From Flavobacteriales bacterium (lineage in GTDB: Bacteria; Bacteroidota; Bacteroidia; Flavobacteriales_F; PHOS-HE28), in assembly GCA_016788205.1 (NCBI GenBank), contig JAEUTA010000017.1:92490-156489 (forward strand): DNA of 64,000 nt, in the 5' to 3' direction. The position numbers and the translations under genes were made by a program. How positions within the stretch are numbered: the first letter of the stretch is position 1; the number at the start of each line of letters is the position of its first letter. Under the pieces are notes generated by a model that was not told where the DNA came from, did no database searches, and was given only the letters and a program-made list of their open reading frames with translations. Positions 10,658 through 18,950 of the stretch are shown here, piece after piece.

Positions 10658-11407
10658 ATGCCAAGCCGATCGCTGACGGTGCATTGCACCGGCCCGTTGC
10701 ATGCGAACGCATCTTCGGATAGCGAGTCGCGGATGGGTGATGAAGTCCGCATCCATTTCGCCACACTGTCATCCTTGAGACGCAGTACCGATCGGTACCT
10801 CGAACTTTTGGACAGCGGCGAGCGCGCCCGCCTGCATCGGTTCAAATTCGACGCGGACAAGGAACGTTTTCTGCTCGGCCATGGGTTCCTGCGCGAGATG
10901 CTCGGAGCGTATTTGGGACGCGACGCGCATTCCATCACCTTCGAGCGAGGAACTCACGGGAAACCGTACCTCACCGGTCATCCGCTGCACTTCAATCTTA
11001 GCGATACGAAGGATGCGATCGCGGTGGCCTTCGCCCGGCACACCGCCGTGGGCCTGGACGTGGAGACAATGCACCGCACCGTGGACCATGTCAGCGTTGG
11101 AGCGCATTACTTCACCAAAGAGGAACAGGCTTCCATTGAAGCGGCTTATGACGGCAAACGGCGCTTCCTGGAGTTCTGGACCCGCAAGGAGGCCGTACTG
11201 AAAGCCAGTGGCGTAGGGATCATGGACGATCTAAGGGTGCTGCGCGTCGACCAGACCGAGAACCGCATGATGATCGCGCACGAAACTTTCATCGCCATGG
11301 CAGCACCTGAGTACCACGTGACCACTTGGGCGGTGGATCCGACAGGGATCATCAGCCTGGCAACTCCCCTGCCGCACACCGGTGTAAAACTGTTCGCACT
11401 AGGTTGA
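10658..11407 (+). CDS. 4'-phosphopantetheinyl transferase, Sfp type
   Basis: It attaches phosphopantetheine from CoA to the carrier-domain serines, three of which are made by the two upstream genes. The 249-residue protein has the family's two key signatures: the Mg/CoA-binding stretch AVGLDVETMHR near 129-139 and FWTRKEAVLKASG near 178-190. Length and pseudo-dimeric layout fit the Sfp/Gsp group rather than AcpS. The start follows the NRPS stop by 3 bases, so translation is probably coupled. The 3' end overlaps the last 9 bases of the convergent helicase gene. Being encoded in the cluster, it is most likely dedicated to this pathway, although it may also serve other carriers. Confidence 0.93.
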   Translation: MPSRSLTVHCTGPLHANASSDSESRMGDEVRIHFATLSSLRRSTDRYLELLDSGERARLHRFKFDADKERFLLGHGFLREMLGAYLGRDAHSITFERGTHGKPYLTGHPLHFNLSDTKDAIAVAFARHTAVGLDVETMHRTVDHVSVGAHYFTKEEQASIEAAYDGKRRFLEFWTRKEAVLKASGVGIMDDLRVLRVDQTENRMMIAHETFIAMAAPEYHVTTWAVDPTGIISLATPLPHTGVKLFALG

Positions 11408-12853
11408 CCGATCGTGCTCTTCGCCCCAGAATCGGGCGTGGAAGTTCAAGAGGTACAGCCGCCTGCCAGCACGGGTGATCGCCGTGTACAACCAGCGCAC
11501 ATACTCGTGATCCACCATTTCCTCCGTGACGTAGCCCTGATCCACGAACACCGTATTCCACTGCCCACCCTGGGCTTTGTGCGCTGTGACCGCATAGGCG
11601 TATTTGACCTGAAGCGCCTGGGCATACGGATCCTCCCTCAATCTTTTCGAGCGCGCCACTTTCGTAGACTCCGGATAATCATTTAGAAGCGTATCGCGCA
11701 GCAGGCGTAATCGAGCCCCAGGTAATGCAGGAGATTCGATGGCCAGCACATCCAGCATCACCTTCAATTCCAACTCCCGTTCCTCCACTCCGTTCCACCA
11801 CGCTGCGGTGATATCCGCAAAGCGCAAACCGTGCATCTCCTCAAGCCGATGGACGCGCCGCACCACTAGAGGCTCTCCGTTGGCGATCAGTTCCTTTTTG
11901 CCGTTGTGACCGGCCCAGAAGTAGTCGTTCTTCACCACCATCAAGCGATCCCCAGAACAGAGTTCTTCCTCATACCCGTGAATGCGGGTACGCACTTGCT
12001 GGCTGTATTGGTACGCACGCTTGTTGCTACGACAGATGAGGCACACTTCGTCATCGCCATCCTGACCATAGGCCGTTTCCAAGGCATCCTGCAGGTCAAA
12101 GCCATCCGTTCGGATCACATCGGCAAAACCTTGCTGGAAGTGAGGCATGGGATGCTCCTCCGCAAGGATGCGCCTCAGCTCCGTCGCGTTGGTCAATATG
12201 CCGGAGCCTGCCGTCTGTCGCACCACATCGGTCAGCTCTATGGAACCTGCGAGCACACCGAACGCCTCCAGTTCCTTGGGGTCGAGCGCTGGACTGTGAT
12301 CGCTACCCACAGGAGGCAACTGCGCCGGATCCCCGATCAAGAGCACTCGTGTTCCCGGGGAAGAAAAGATGTGCTCGAAAAGGTCTTGCATGAGATCCCT
12401 GGACCCGAATGTCCCTTCGCCCACATTGCCGCGCCCGATCATGGAGGCCTCATCTACGATGAATAGAGCCCCTGCATCCTTATGCCGTGCCACGCTCATG
12501 CCTCCATAGCCCTCGTCCTCGCCTACTGCACGATAGATGCGCCTGTGTATGGTGGAAGCGGGCTGGCCTGCATACGCCGACAACACCTTGGCCGCCCGGC
12601 CGGTCGGCGCCAACAACACCACTGGTCGCCCCTCGGCATGCAGCACCTTCACCAGCGCACCGACCAGCGTTGTCTTACCCGTGCCTGCATAGCCCTTCAA
12701 GATCAGCGCGGTGCGCTCTTTGGTAGTACCGAGCAAACGCTGCAGGGCCTGCACAGCGCGCGACTGCCCGGCAGTGGGCTCGTGGCCCAGCGCTTGCAAC
12801 AGACGATCGCCGAGTTGATGGACGGTAGGTGCGATGAGGTTGCGCCGGACCAT
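11399..12853 (-). CDS. RecD-like ATP-dependent DNA helicase (AAA_30 / UvrD_C_2)
   Basis: Superfamily 1B helicase. From the chosen start the protein is 484 residues. Walker A is GYAGTGKTT (about 54-62), Walker B is FIVDEASMIG, and the C-terminal motif VI region reads YAVTAHKAQGGQW, as in RecD/Pif1-like helicases. It probably acts in DNA repair or recombination as a stand-alone RecD2-like enzyme; no RecB or RecC gene is nearby. The open frame extends to an ATG at 12925, but that start would overlap the divergent gene's ATG and swallow its predicted promoter. The ATG at 12853 places about 26 residues before the conserved PTAGQ motif, so I prefer it. The last 9 bases overlap the convergent PPTase gene. 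Confidence 0.88.
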   Translation of the reverse strand: MVRRNLIAPTVHQLGDRLLQALGHEPTAGQSRAVQALQRLLGTTKERTALILKGYAGTGKTTLVGALVKVLHAEGRPVVLLAPTGRAAKVLSAYAGQPASTIHRRIYRAVGEDEGYGGMSVARHKDAGALFIVDEASMIGRGNVGEGTFGSRDLMQDLFEHIFSSPGTRVLLIGDPAQLPPVGSDHSPALDPKELEAFGVLAGSIELTDVVRQTAGSGILTNATELRRILAEEHPMPHFQQGFADVIRTDGFDLQDALETAYGQDGDDEVCLICRSNKRAYQYSQQVRTRIHGYEEELCSGDRLMVVKNDYFWAGHNGKKELIANGEPLVVRRVHRLEEMHGLRFADITAAWWNGVEERELELKVMLDVLAIESPALPGARLRLLRDTLLNDYPESTKVARSKRLREDPYAQALQVKYAYAVTAHKAQGGQWNTVFVDQGYVTEEMVDHEYVRWLYTAITRAGRRLYLLNFHARFWGEEHDRST

Positions 12854-12872
12854 TGCGGGTAGCTGCGCCGGG

Positions 12873-12906
12873 TTGAATTTAGCTACGTTGCTGAACCCTA
12901 CTTTTG
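12873..12906 (+). promoter_or_regulatory. Bacteroidota-type promoter for the 12924-14537 operon
   Basis: An exact match to the -7 consensus TAnnTTTG (TACTTTTG) sits at 12899-12906, 17 bases before the ATG at 12924. A TTG at 12873-12875 could be the -33 element, although the 23-base gap is at the long end. The site lies between the divergent helicase start (12853) and the membrane-protein start. Confidence 0.5.
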
Positions 12907-12923
12907 AGCGCCGGGCCGGTACC

Positions 12924-13217
12924 ATGAAGAAGATCCTGAATTATCTGCTTGCCGTCTTCCTGCTCTTGTTCGGAGGCTCCTTGCTCGTGATCGGATACCT
13001 GGAAGGACAAGGCCTTTTCATGATGCTCGCAGCAGCACTGGCGGTGCTCGCCGGACTCGTAGCGCTGTTGTTACAGACGGGGATCATCGGGCGGAGAGCC
13101 GGCTTCGTGTTGGGGATCGTTTTCGCGGCTTTGGCCTTGGCCCTCGCCTATCAGAACTTCCGAACATCACCGTCCGCTTACCGGGGATCGGCTTCCGCTG
13201 TACCTCTTAATGCCTAA
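12924..13217 (+). CDS. Small integral membrane protein, unknown function
   Basis: 97 residues. It is almost entirely hydrophobic, with three predicted membrane spans (about 4-22, 31-50 and 58-77) and a short polar C-terminus rich in Ser and Ala. The open frame extends 30 codons upstream, but the ATG at 12924 follows a good -7 promoter box and begins MKKILNYLL, a natural membrane-protein N-terminus. The 3' end overlaps the start of the DUF3822 gene by 8 bases, so it probably heads that operon. I do not recognise the family. Confidence 0.7.
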   Translation: MKKILNYLLAVFLLLFGGSLLVIGYLEGQGLFMMLAAALAVLAGLVALLLQTGIIGRRAGFVLGIVFAALALALAYQNFRTSPSAYRGSASAVPLNA

Positions 13218-14016
13218 CATGCAGAGCGGCCAACACACCATCAGCGGATACGACAACGCCCTGGAACGAGGCCATCACTTGAGCATCCTGATCGGCCAGG
13301 GTGTTTCGGCATGGGTGGCGCATGACCTGCGAACGCTACGGCCAGCAGCCATGGCATGGGGAGTTGATGCTGATGCCCTGCGCAGCATGGAACTGCCCGA
13401 ATTCCCGCGTACCGTGACCTATGTATCGCTACCGGAATGGAGCACCTTGGTGCCGGACGGTGCTTTGGAGCCCGCAGCGGCGGCGGACCACCTTTCCCTT
13501 GTACATGGCCCTCTCGGCCATCAGCTCGTGCGCGATGAACCAGTGACGACCTTGGGCGCAAGCTGCCTCTATGTGCATGACGATAGCCATGCGCGAGCCG
13601 TGCTCGAACGCTTCCCCAATGCGCGCAGCCTTCCCTTGCAAGCCGTGCTGTTACGTGGTGCGCAGAGCCGATCGATCACGAAGCCAACGCTTTTGTTGCA
13701 CCGCGGTAAGGACCGTTCTGATATCGCCCTGGCACATGGTCAGCAGGTACTATTGAGCAGTTCGTACCCCACCCGCAGTGCTGAAGACCTGCTGTACTTC
13801 TGTCTGCTGGCAGCCGAACGTTGCCAACTGGGACCCGAAGAACTGATGATCAGGACAGGCGGTACGCACCTCACCGCCGAAGAGCGCGCATTGCTGCACC
13901 GTTATTTCCAGGATCATGCCACGGCCGTCGTGGTGACCTGGAGCGATGATCGCCACCAGGACATACCGGCCGATCTTTGGCTGGCGGCCTTCGACCAATT
14001 CCCATGCGTATCGTAG
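13210..14016 (+). CDS. DUF3822 family protein
   Basis: 268 residues. It resembles the Bacteroidota-specific DUF3822 family, which is commonly encoded next to rsmD and coaD, as here. The fold is probably a duplicated actin/RNase H-like domain, but no biochemical function is known to me. It lacks a signal peptide and membrane spans, so it should be cytoplasmic. It overlaps the upstream membrane-protein gene by 8 bases and the downstream rsmD by 13, giving tight translational linkage. An in-frame ATG at 13219 is an alternative start that would remove the first overlap. The family call rests on length, composition and neighbourhood. Confidence 0.75.
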   Translation: MPNMQSGQHTISGYDNALERGHHLSILIGQGVSAWVAHDLRTLRPAAMAWGVDADALRSMELPEFPRTVTYVSLPEWSTLVPDGALEPAAAADHLSLVHGPLGHQLVRDEPVTTLGASCLYVHDDSHARAVLERFPNARSLPLQAVLLRGAQSRSITKPTLLLHRGKDRSDIALAHGQQVLLSSSYPTRSAEDLLYFCLLAAERCQLGPEELMIRTGGTHLTAEERALLHRYFQDHATAVVVTWSDDRHQDIPADLWLAAFDQFPCVS

Positions 14017-14537
14017 GCGGCAAGTACCGCAACCGAAGGCTGCATCCACCCCACGAAATGGAAGCGCGGCCCACCACCGATTTCGCCAAGGAGGGGCTGT
14101 TCAATGTGTTGCAGCACAGTGTCGCGCTCGAGGGTATCCGTGTGCTCGACCTGTTCGCTGGCACAGGCAACATCTCCCTCGAGTTCCTTTCGCGCGGTGC
14201 ATTGGAAGTGATCTCCGTGGACCAGGACCGCGACCTCTACGCCTTCATGCAACGGACAGCACGCGAACTCAACGAGAACAACTGGCGCATGGTGAAGGGT
14301 GATGTGTTCACGTTCCTGGGCAGCCATCGTGGTGCTTATGACCTGGTGTTCGCCGACCCGCCCTTCCACTTGGAGAACATCGAACGCATACCCCGGCTTG
14401 TACGTGCCGCCGGACTCCTCGGTGAGGAAGGCGTGCTTATCCTTGAGCACCACGAGAAACTCGACCTGAGCGGCGAACCGGGCTACCAGCGCACCCGCAA
14501 GTACGGACTGATCCACTTCAGTTTCTTCGGACCTTAG
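14004..14537 (+). CDS. rsmD: 16S rRNA (guanine966-N2)-methyltransferase RsmD
   Basis: SAM-dependent methyltransferase that modifies G966 of 16S rRNA during 30S assembly. The 177-residue protein begins MRIVGGKYRNRRL, matching the family's typical N-terminal MRIIGG-x-xRGR-like start. It carries motif I VLDLFAGTGNISLE and the catalytic motif IV DPPF. The frame extends nine codons upstream, but the ATG at 14004 gives the canonical start. It overlaps DUF3822 by 13 bases and lies 7 bases before coaD, an arrangement conserved in many bacteria. Confidence 0.93.
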   Translation: MRIVGGKYRNRRLHPPHEMEARPTTDFAKEGLFNVLQHSVALEGIRVLDLFAGTGNISLEFLSRGALEVISVDQDRDLYAFMQRTARELNENNWRMVKGDVFTFLGSHRGAYDLVFADPPFHLENIERIPRLVRAAGLLGEEGVLILEHHEKLDLSGEPGYQRTRKYGLIHFSFFGP

Positions 14538-14544
14538 TACTCCA

Positions 14545-15024
14545 ATGACCGAGGCCATGTCACGACCGATCGCTGTTTTCCCCGGCACGTTCGACCCCAT
14601 CACCGTAGGCCACGTAAGCATCGTGCACCGCGCTCTTCTCTTGTTCGATCGCATCATCATCGGCATGGGCGTGAACAACAGCAAAAAGACCATGTTCGAA
14701 CAGGAGCAGCGCCTTGCGTGGATCCGCGACGTGTTCAAGGAGCATCCGCAGGTGGAGGCCGTGGCCTTCGAAGGACTTACCGTTGACCTTTGCAAGCGCG
14801 TGGGCGCGGGCTTCATCGTCCGCGGTCTGCGCAACAGCACCGATCACGGCTACGAGCGCAGCATCGCGCTGATGAACCGACAACTCGCCGGCGTGGAGAC
14901 CATCTTCCTTCCTGCAGCCTCGGAGCACGCGCACATCAGCAGCACCATCGTGCGCGAACTGCTCGCCAATAAGGCCGATGTTTCGGCGTTGGTGCCCATG
15001 GACCTCTCCCGCTTCACGCGATGA
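14545..15024 (+). CDS. coaD: Phosphopantetheine adenylyltransferase
   Basis: Penultimate enzyme of coenzyme A synthesis, transferring AMP from ATP to 4'-phosphopantetheine. The 159-residue protein has the nucleotidyltransferase motif GTFDPITVGH near its N-terminus, the substrate-binding stretch VRGLRNSTDHGYE, and the C-terminal ISSTIVREL motif. Length is normal for the hexameric bacterial enzyme. A second in-frame ATG at 14557 (MSRPIAVFPGT) may be the true start. It follows rsmD by 7 bases and overlaps the next gene by 4. Confidence 0.96.
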   Translation: MTEAMSRPIAVFPGTFDPITVGHVSIVHRALLLFDRIIIGMGVNNSKKTMFEQEQRLAWIRDVFKEHPQVEAVAFEGLTVDLCKRVGAGFIVRGLRNSTDHGYERSIALMNRQLAGVETIFLPAASEHAHISSTIVRELLANKADVSALVPMDLSRFTR

Positions 15025-16517
15025 GACATGTGCTGCTGATCCTTGCCTGTATCTCCTGCGCCATCGTACACGGCGCTCCGTTCACCATCCACGTCACCGC
15101 ACGCGGTCTCGGGGCCGATGTGGTCTCGCTCTATCGCTACTCGGACCTGTTCACGCTACGAACGACACTGGTCACACGTGGCCTACTGGACAATACGGGA
15201 CAGGTGATCTTGGAAGGCGATGCACAAGGGACCGTTAAGATGCAGCTGCGTATCGGAGAGCGCTTCGCGGACCTCTATGTACGTCCCGGCAGCGCGTTGC
15301 ACGTTTCAACGTACGACCTCGGTACCGCGCGCAGTTTGAACGGCACCACGAAGATGGGGCTCGAGTTCAAGGACATCGATGCGCTGGACGTGAACGCGCT
15401 CACCACCGACCTGAACGAGCGCATCGATGCGTTCGTTGCGGAAGACCTGGCCACGGACCAAGCCGCTGGCATGCAGGCCCTGGACATCCAGCGCAAACAA
15501 GGCACCGCCAAACCGGACTCCACAGTACGCCCGGCGACCTTGTTCATCACACCGACACTTTCAAAAGCCAAGCTGGACTCCTTCGCCACCAAGCTCCACG
15601 CCTTCTACAAGGAAGTGCACGACCCCTGGTTCGCGCATTACCTGGACTATGGGATCGCTGGTTTGTACTTAGGACCGCGCGTGCATGAGCGCGATCTGTT
15701 CGAACAGTTCATGGAAGGGAAGAACGTGCTGTACGACGACCCGGAATACGTGCGCTTCACGCGCAACCTTTTCGCCGATGGTCTGGAGCAGCTCGCGCGC
15801 TACAAGAACGACTCCCTACTGACCGCAGCCGCACAGGGTGATGCAAGGTCCCTACGCCGGTTGTTCCAAGCCAATGACTTCCTCCGCAGCGATGACCGCC
15901 TGGCCGAACTGGTGATGATCGACCAGTTGTATCTGGACCACGCGAAGAAGCTCGTGCCTTTCCGCGATACCGAACGCATACTCGCGGACGTGACCGCGCG
16001 CTCGGAGTTCGCCGAGCACAGGAACATCGCCGCCAACATGTTGTGGGACCTTACCGTGATGCGCGTCGGAAGTACGTTGCCTCACTTGCGGGTGGAGGAC
16101 GCACGTGGACGGATCGTGGACCTGAACACCCACCTGAGCGGACCGGTCTGTGTAGCCTTCACGGCTGGCTGGTGCACGTATTGCGCGCCCGAGATCAACA
16201 CGTTGGTCAAACTCGCTGAAGAATACAAGGGCGTGGTAGCGGTGATCATCGTGAGCCTTGATGGCACCTTGAACGAATTCAACGCCGGGCGCAAGGGCGT
16301 TCCTTCTTCTGAACAGGTCCTCTGGCTGCATGCCGTGGCGGAACAGGAGTTGCGCGATGATATGCGCTTGAAGAGCCTACCGGCGTTCTACCTGCTGAAC
16401 GACTCCACGGTGGCACGTGCACCTGCGCCCCTACCCAGCAAAGGGCTTGCAGAACTCTTCTTCAAGGCGAAGACCGAAGCGGAGAAGGGCCAGCAGCTGA
16501 AGGTGTGGGATGACTGA
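15021..16517 (+). CDS. Secreted TlpA-like thioredoxin-fold protein
   Basis: 498 residues with an N-terminal signal peptide (about 1-18). A large N-terminal region resembles the DUF4369/beta-sandwich and helical parts of Bacteroidota TlpA-type proteins. The C-terminal thioredoxin-like domain (about 355-490) has the active-site motif WCTYC, with Cys385 and Cys388. It is expected in the periplasm, anchored or soluble, as a thiol-disulfide reductase. The start codon overlaps the coaD stop (ATGA), so it is probably the last gene of the operon beginning at 12924. Its reducing partner and substrate cannot be told from the sequence. Confidence 0.85.
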   Translation: MRHVLLILACISCAIVHGAPFTIHVTARGLGADVVSLYRYSDLFTLRTTLVTRGLLDNTGQVILEGDAQGTVKMQLRIGERFADLYVRPGSALHVSTYDLGTARSLNGTTKMGLEFKDIDALDVNALTTDLNERIDAFVAEDLATDQAAGMQALDIQRKQGTAKPDSTVRPATLFITPTLSKAKLDSFATKLHAFYKEVHDPWFAHYLDYGIAGLYLGPRVHERDLFEQFMEGKNVLYDDPEYVRFTRNLFADGLEQLARYKNDSLLTAAAQGDARSLRRLFQANDFLRSDDRLAELVMIDQLYLDHAKKLVPFRDTERILADVTARSEFAEHRNIAANMLWDLTVMRVGSTLPHLRVEDARGRIVDLNTHLSGPVCVAFTAGWCTYCAPEINTLVKLAEEYKGVVAVIIVSLDGTLNEFNAGRKGVPSSEQVLWLHAVAEQELRDDMRLKSLPAFYLLNDSTVARAPAPLPSKGLAELFFKAKTEAEKGQQLKVWDD

Positions 16518-16621
16518 ACCCACCAACGCACGTGGACATGGAATGCTCCCTCGGTGGTGGAACGTCCGATCTTGCGCACGCCATGCAGGAAGGCTGAACA
16601 GCGCCTTGTCTCCCTTCTGGT

Positions 16622-17233
16622 CTACAGCGATCGCCAAGCCTTGAGCACCGGGATAAGCGATGGATAGGTATCCGCTTCCATCATGCGCACACCTGCTTCA
16701 TCCAACCAGCGAACCTCTTCGATGTCCTCTTCGGATTGAGCGGTCAACTCCTCTTCGGATGAGGCGCGCATCAGGAACCACTCCGTGCGTTTGAGGTGCT
16801 GCTTCCCTTTGCGCTCGTAGGTATGCCAAGTGCTTATGACCGGCTTGATCAGTACCACCGCGCGCAAGCCGCATTCCTCCTGCACCTCGCGGACGGCTCC
16901 CGTATCCACGCCCTCGCCTTTCTCCACCTTCCCTTTGGGCAGGTCCCACTTCCCGAGCCGCTTGATGGCGAGCAACCGACCAACCTCATCCCGCACCAGC
17001 CCACCAGCCGCAAGCACGAACACGTTATCATCCTGGAAAGCCTGCCAAGCGTCGAATCCGTCACCGATCACATCCGCACCACCCTCCGCCAGGCCGCTGT
17101 TCATTCGTTCAACAAGGGCACGCAGTTCCTGCTTCGAATGCACGCTCATGACGGGCCTGTCACCATCAGGGACAGCACCGTCAACGAAACCCAACGGGCA
17201 CCCTGCTATGTAAACATCGTACTTTCGTGGCAT
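16622..17233 (-). CDS. NUDIX hydrolase
   Basis: 203 residues. The full Nudix box is present in the pattern G-x5-E-x7-REV-x-EE-x-GL (GKVEKGE...REVQEECGL), so it should hydrolyse a nucleoside diphosphate linked to another moiety. An extra N-terminal domain (about 1-70) resembles that of Bacteroidota NUDIX proteins encoded beside pyrE. The substrate cannot be predicted. Its ATG shares the CATG tetranucleotide with the divergent pyrE start, so there is no spacer between the two coding regions. A TACTTTAA box on this strand at 17257-17264, inside pyrE, could be its promoter. Confidence 0.9.
   Translation of the reverse strand: MPRKYDVYIAGCPLGFVDGAVPDGDRPVMSVHSKQELRALVERMNSGLAEGGADVIGDGFDAWQAFQDDNVFVLAAGGLVRDEVGRLLAIKRLGKWDLPKGKVEKGEGVDTGAVREVQEECGLRAVVLIKPVISTWHTYERKGKQHLKRTEWFLMRASSEEELTAQSEEDIEEVRWLDEAGVRMMEADTYPSLIPVLKAWRSL
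17220..17227 (+). promoter_or_regulatory. Putative -7 box for pyrE
   Basis: TACTTTCG, one mismatch from TAnnTTTG, ends 4 bases before the pyrE ATG at 17232. If used, transcription would begin at or next to the start codon, giving a leaderless or nearly leaderless mRNA. The box lies inside the first codons of the divergent NUDIX gene. Confidence 0.4.
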
Positions 17234-17882
17234 GTCCTCTCAACTCGATCCAGCGCTTAAAGTAGCGGAGTTCCTGCTCCAGATCAAGGCCGTCAAACTT
17301 AGTCCCAAGAAACCGTTCAACTGGGCCAGCGGCTGGAAGAGCCCCATCTATTGCGACAACCGCAAGACGCTCTCGTACCCCACTGTGCGCACCTACATCC
17401 GCCAGCAGTTCGTGCACATCGTTAACAGCGAGTTCGGACGGCCGGACATGATCGCTGGTGTGGCCACTGGCGGCATCGCTCACGGCGCGTTGGTGGCGCA
17501 TGACCTGGGATTGCCGTTCATCTATGTGCGCAGTGGCAACAAGGAGCATGGCTTGAAGAACCAGGTGGAGGGCGACCTCACCGTGGGCCGTAGCGTTGTG
17601 GTCGTGGAGGACCTCGTGAGCACCGGAGGCAGCAGCCTGAACGCGGTGCAGGCCCTGCGTGAAGAAGGCCTGGATGTGAAAGGGATGGTCTCCATCTTCA
17701 CCTATGGGTTCGACCAGGCGCGCGACGCATTCGCAGAGGCCAAGGTGAAACTGCACTCCCTCACGAACTACAGCATACTGTTGGACCAGGCTTTGCGCAG
17801 CGACTATATCACGGAGAAGGACGTGGTCTCGCTGAACGAATGGAGGAAGGACCCGGCCGGGTGGGATACTGTGAAAGCATAA
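17232..17882 (+). CDS. pyrE: Orotate phosphoribosyltransferase
   Basis: Fifth step of de novo pyrimidine synthesis, joining orotate and PRPP to give OMP. The 216-residue protein has the PRPP-binding signature VVVVEDLVSTGGSS, the flexible catalytic loop containing RSGNKEHGLKNQVEG, and the N-terminal hood with FNWASGWKSPIYCDNR. Length and motifs are normal. It is divergent from the NUDIX gene with overlapping start codons, and followed after 71 bases by a SRPBCC-fold gene on the same strand, a neighbourhood frequent in Bacteroidota. Confidence 0.96.
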   Translation: MSSQLDPALKVAEFLLQIKAVKLSPKKPFNWASGWKSPIYCDNRKTLSYPTVRTYIRQQFVHIVNSEFGRPDMIAGVATGGIAHGALVAHDLGLPFIYVRSGNKEHGLKNQVEGDLTVGRSVVVVEDLVSTGGSSLNAVQALREEGLDVKGMVSIFTYGFDQARDAFAEAKVKLHSLTNYSILLDQALRSDYITEKDVVSLNEWRKDPAGWDTVKA

Positions 17883-17953
17883 GCACGTTAGCAGCGTATG
17901 GATCCCCTCTCGTACCTCAACGTACATTGACCGGTTCCGATAGCAAAGAGATC

Positions 17954-18355
17954 ATGACGACCATCGAGAGCAAACACGTGGAGATCGCGAAGAGCGCACA
18001 GGAGCTGTACGACTTCCTCCAGGACATGAACAACTTCCAGCAGCTGTTGCCGCAGGACCGCATCAGCGAATGGAAGAGCGACGGCATTTCGTGTTCCTTC
18101 AAGGTGCAGGGGGCGGCCACCATCGGGCTGCAGCTCGATGGCGGTGCAGCGCCCCACCATGTACGCCTGAAGGCCACGGAGCGCAGCCCGTTCCCCTTCA
18201 CGCTGGATGTCCACTTGAACGACAAGGGAGGCAACACGGAGGCGTGGCAGGTCTTCAACGGCGATATCAACCCCTTCATCAAGATGATGGTGGAGAAGCC
18301 CCTGAAGAACCTCTTCGACCACATCGCCGATAAGATGAAGGCGATACATGGATAG
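17954..18355 (+). CDS. SRPBCC-fold protein (polyketide cyclase/START-like)
   Basis: 133 residues beginning MTTIESKHVEIAKSAQELYDFL, the usual opening of small Bacteroidota SRPBCC proteins adjacent to pyrE. The open frame runs 38 codons further upstream, but that part overlaps the pyrE end and reads like shadow sequence; I use the ATG at 17954. The fold forms a hydrophobic ligand cavity, but no ligand can be predicted. The sequence FIKMMVEKPLKNLFDHIADKM forms the long C-terminal helix. It is cytoplasmic and lacks a signal peptide. Confidence 0.8.
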   Translation: MTTIESKHVEIAKSAQELYDFLQDMNNFQQLLPQDRISEWKSDGISCSFKVQGAATIGLQLDGGAAPHHVRLKATERSPFPFTLDVHLNDKGGNTEAWQVFNGDINPFIKMMVEKPLKNLFDHIADKMKAIHG

Positions 18356-18383
18356 GTAGTTCGTGGCCCGCGCGCCGATCAGG

Positions 18384-18881
18384 ATGAATCGCTCTTCTGC
18401 CACCATGCTCGCTGCGCTGCTGCTGACGAGCTGCCAGGACGAGGACATCCCATCACCTTCCAGCACTGCCGTTCCCTGGACATCCCATGCGGCCGTGCAG
18501 GTGGACACCGCCTTCATCATGGCGCCCAACCTGGTGACGCCCAACAGAGACGGTATCAACGAGGTTTTCCACGTGATCAGCCGGCATTGCACCGACCTGC
18601 GAACGGATGTATTCCGCATGAACGGTTCCATGGCGTTCGGTTCGGATGACCTCCATCCGGTCTGGTCCGGTATCGATAGTACGGACCTCGGCCGCTACCG
18701 TGTCCATCTACAAGCCACTTCGACCAGTGGCCAGCTCCTTGTTGCGCACAGCTACCTCGATATCATGGACTACAGCGGGGCCGACTGCCTCTCGTTCCAG
18801 GGTACTCCCATCACCGGCGACCAGTTCGATCCGCGCGTGTTCGGCGTCACCTACGCCTCCATCGAGAACTTCTGCCCGTAG
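18384..18881 (+). CDS. Lipoprotein with gliding-motility-associated C-terminal-like domain
   Basis: 165 residues from the preferred ATG. The N-terminus has a lipoprotein signal with lipobox LLTSC, so it should be lipid-anchored. The segment APNLVTPNRDGINEVFHV is the opening motif of the gliding-motility-associated (CHU_C-type) domain, which normally ends T9SS substrates. Here nearly the whole mature protein is that domain. Three Cys residues follow in the mature part. The frame also opens 7 codons earlier (ATG-less GTG start at 18363). Function is unknown; a surface or cell-envelope role is inferred. Confidence 0.65.
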   Translation: MNRSSATMLAALLLTSCQDEDIPSPSSTAVPWTSHAAVQVDTAFIMAPNLVTPNRDGINEVFHVISRHCTDLRTDVFRMNGSMAFGSDDLHPVWSGIDSTDLGRYRVHLQATSTSGQLLVAHSYLDIMDYSGADCLSFQGTPITGDQFDPRVFGVTYASIENFCP

Positions 18882-18896
18882 CAGAACTCGGCTCCG

Positions 18897-18904
18897 CATC
18901 TTTG
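18897..18904 (+). promoter_or_regulatory. Possible -7 box for the ABC exporter
   Basis: CATCTTTG, one mismatch from TAnnTTTG, lies 46 bases before the ATG at 18951 in the short gap after the lipoprotein gene. No clear -33 TTG is visible, so support is weak. Confidence 0.3.
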
Positions 18905-18950
18905 CACCGTACTGGTGTCCACACGCAGCTGCGCGAACACCGTGTGAACC

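Noticed and set aside
12854..12925. Longer helicase start at 12925
   Set aside because: It would overlap the divergent ATG and cover a good promoter box. The extra 24 residues do not look conserved.
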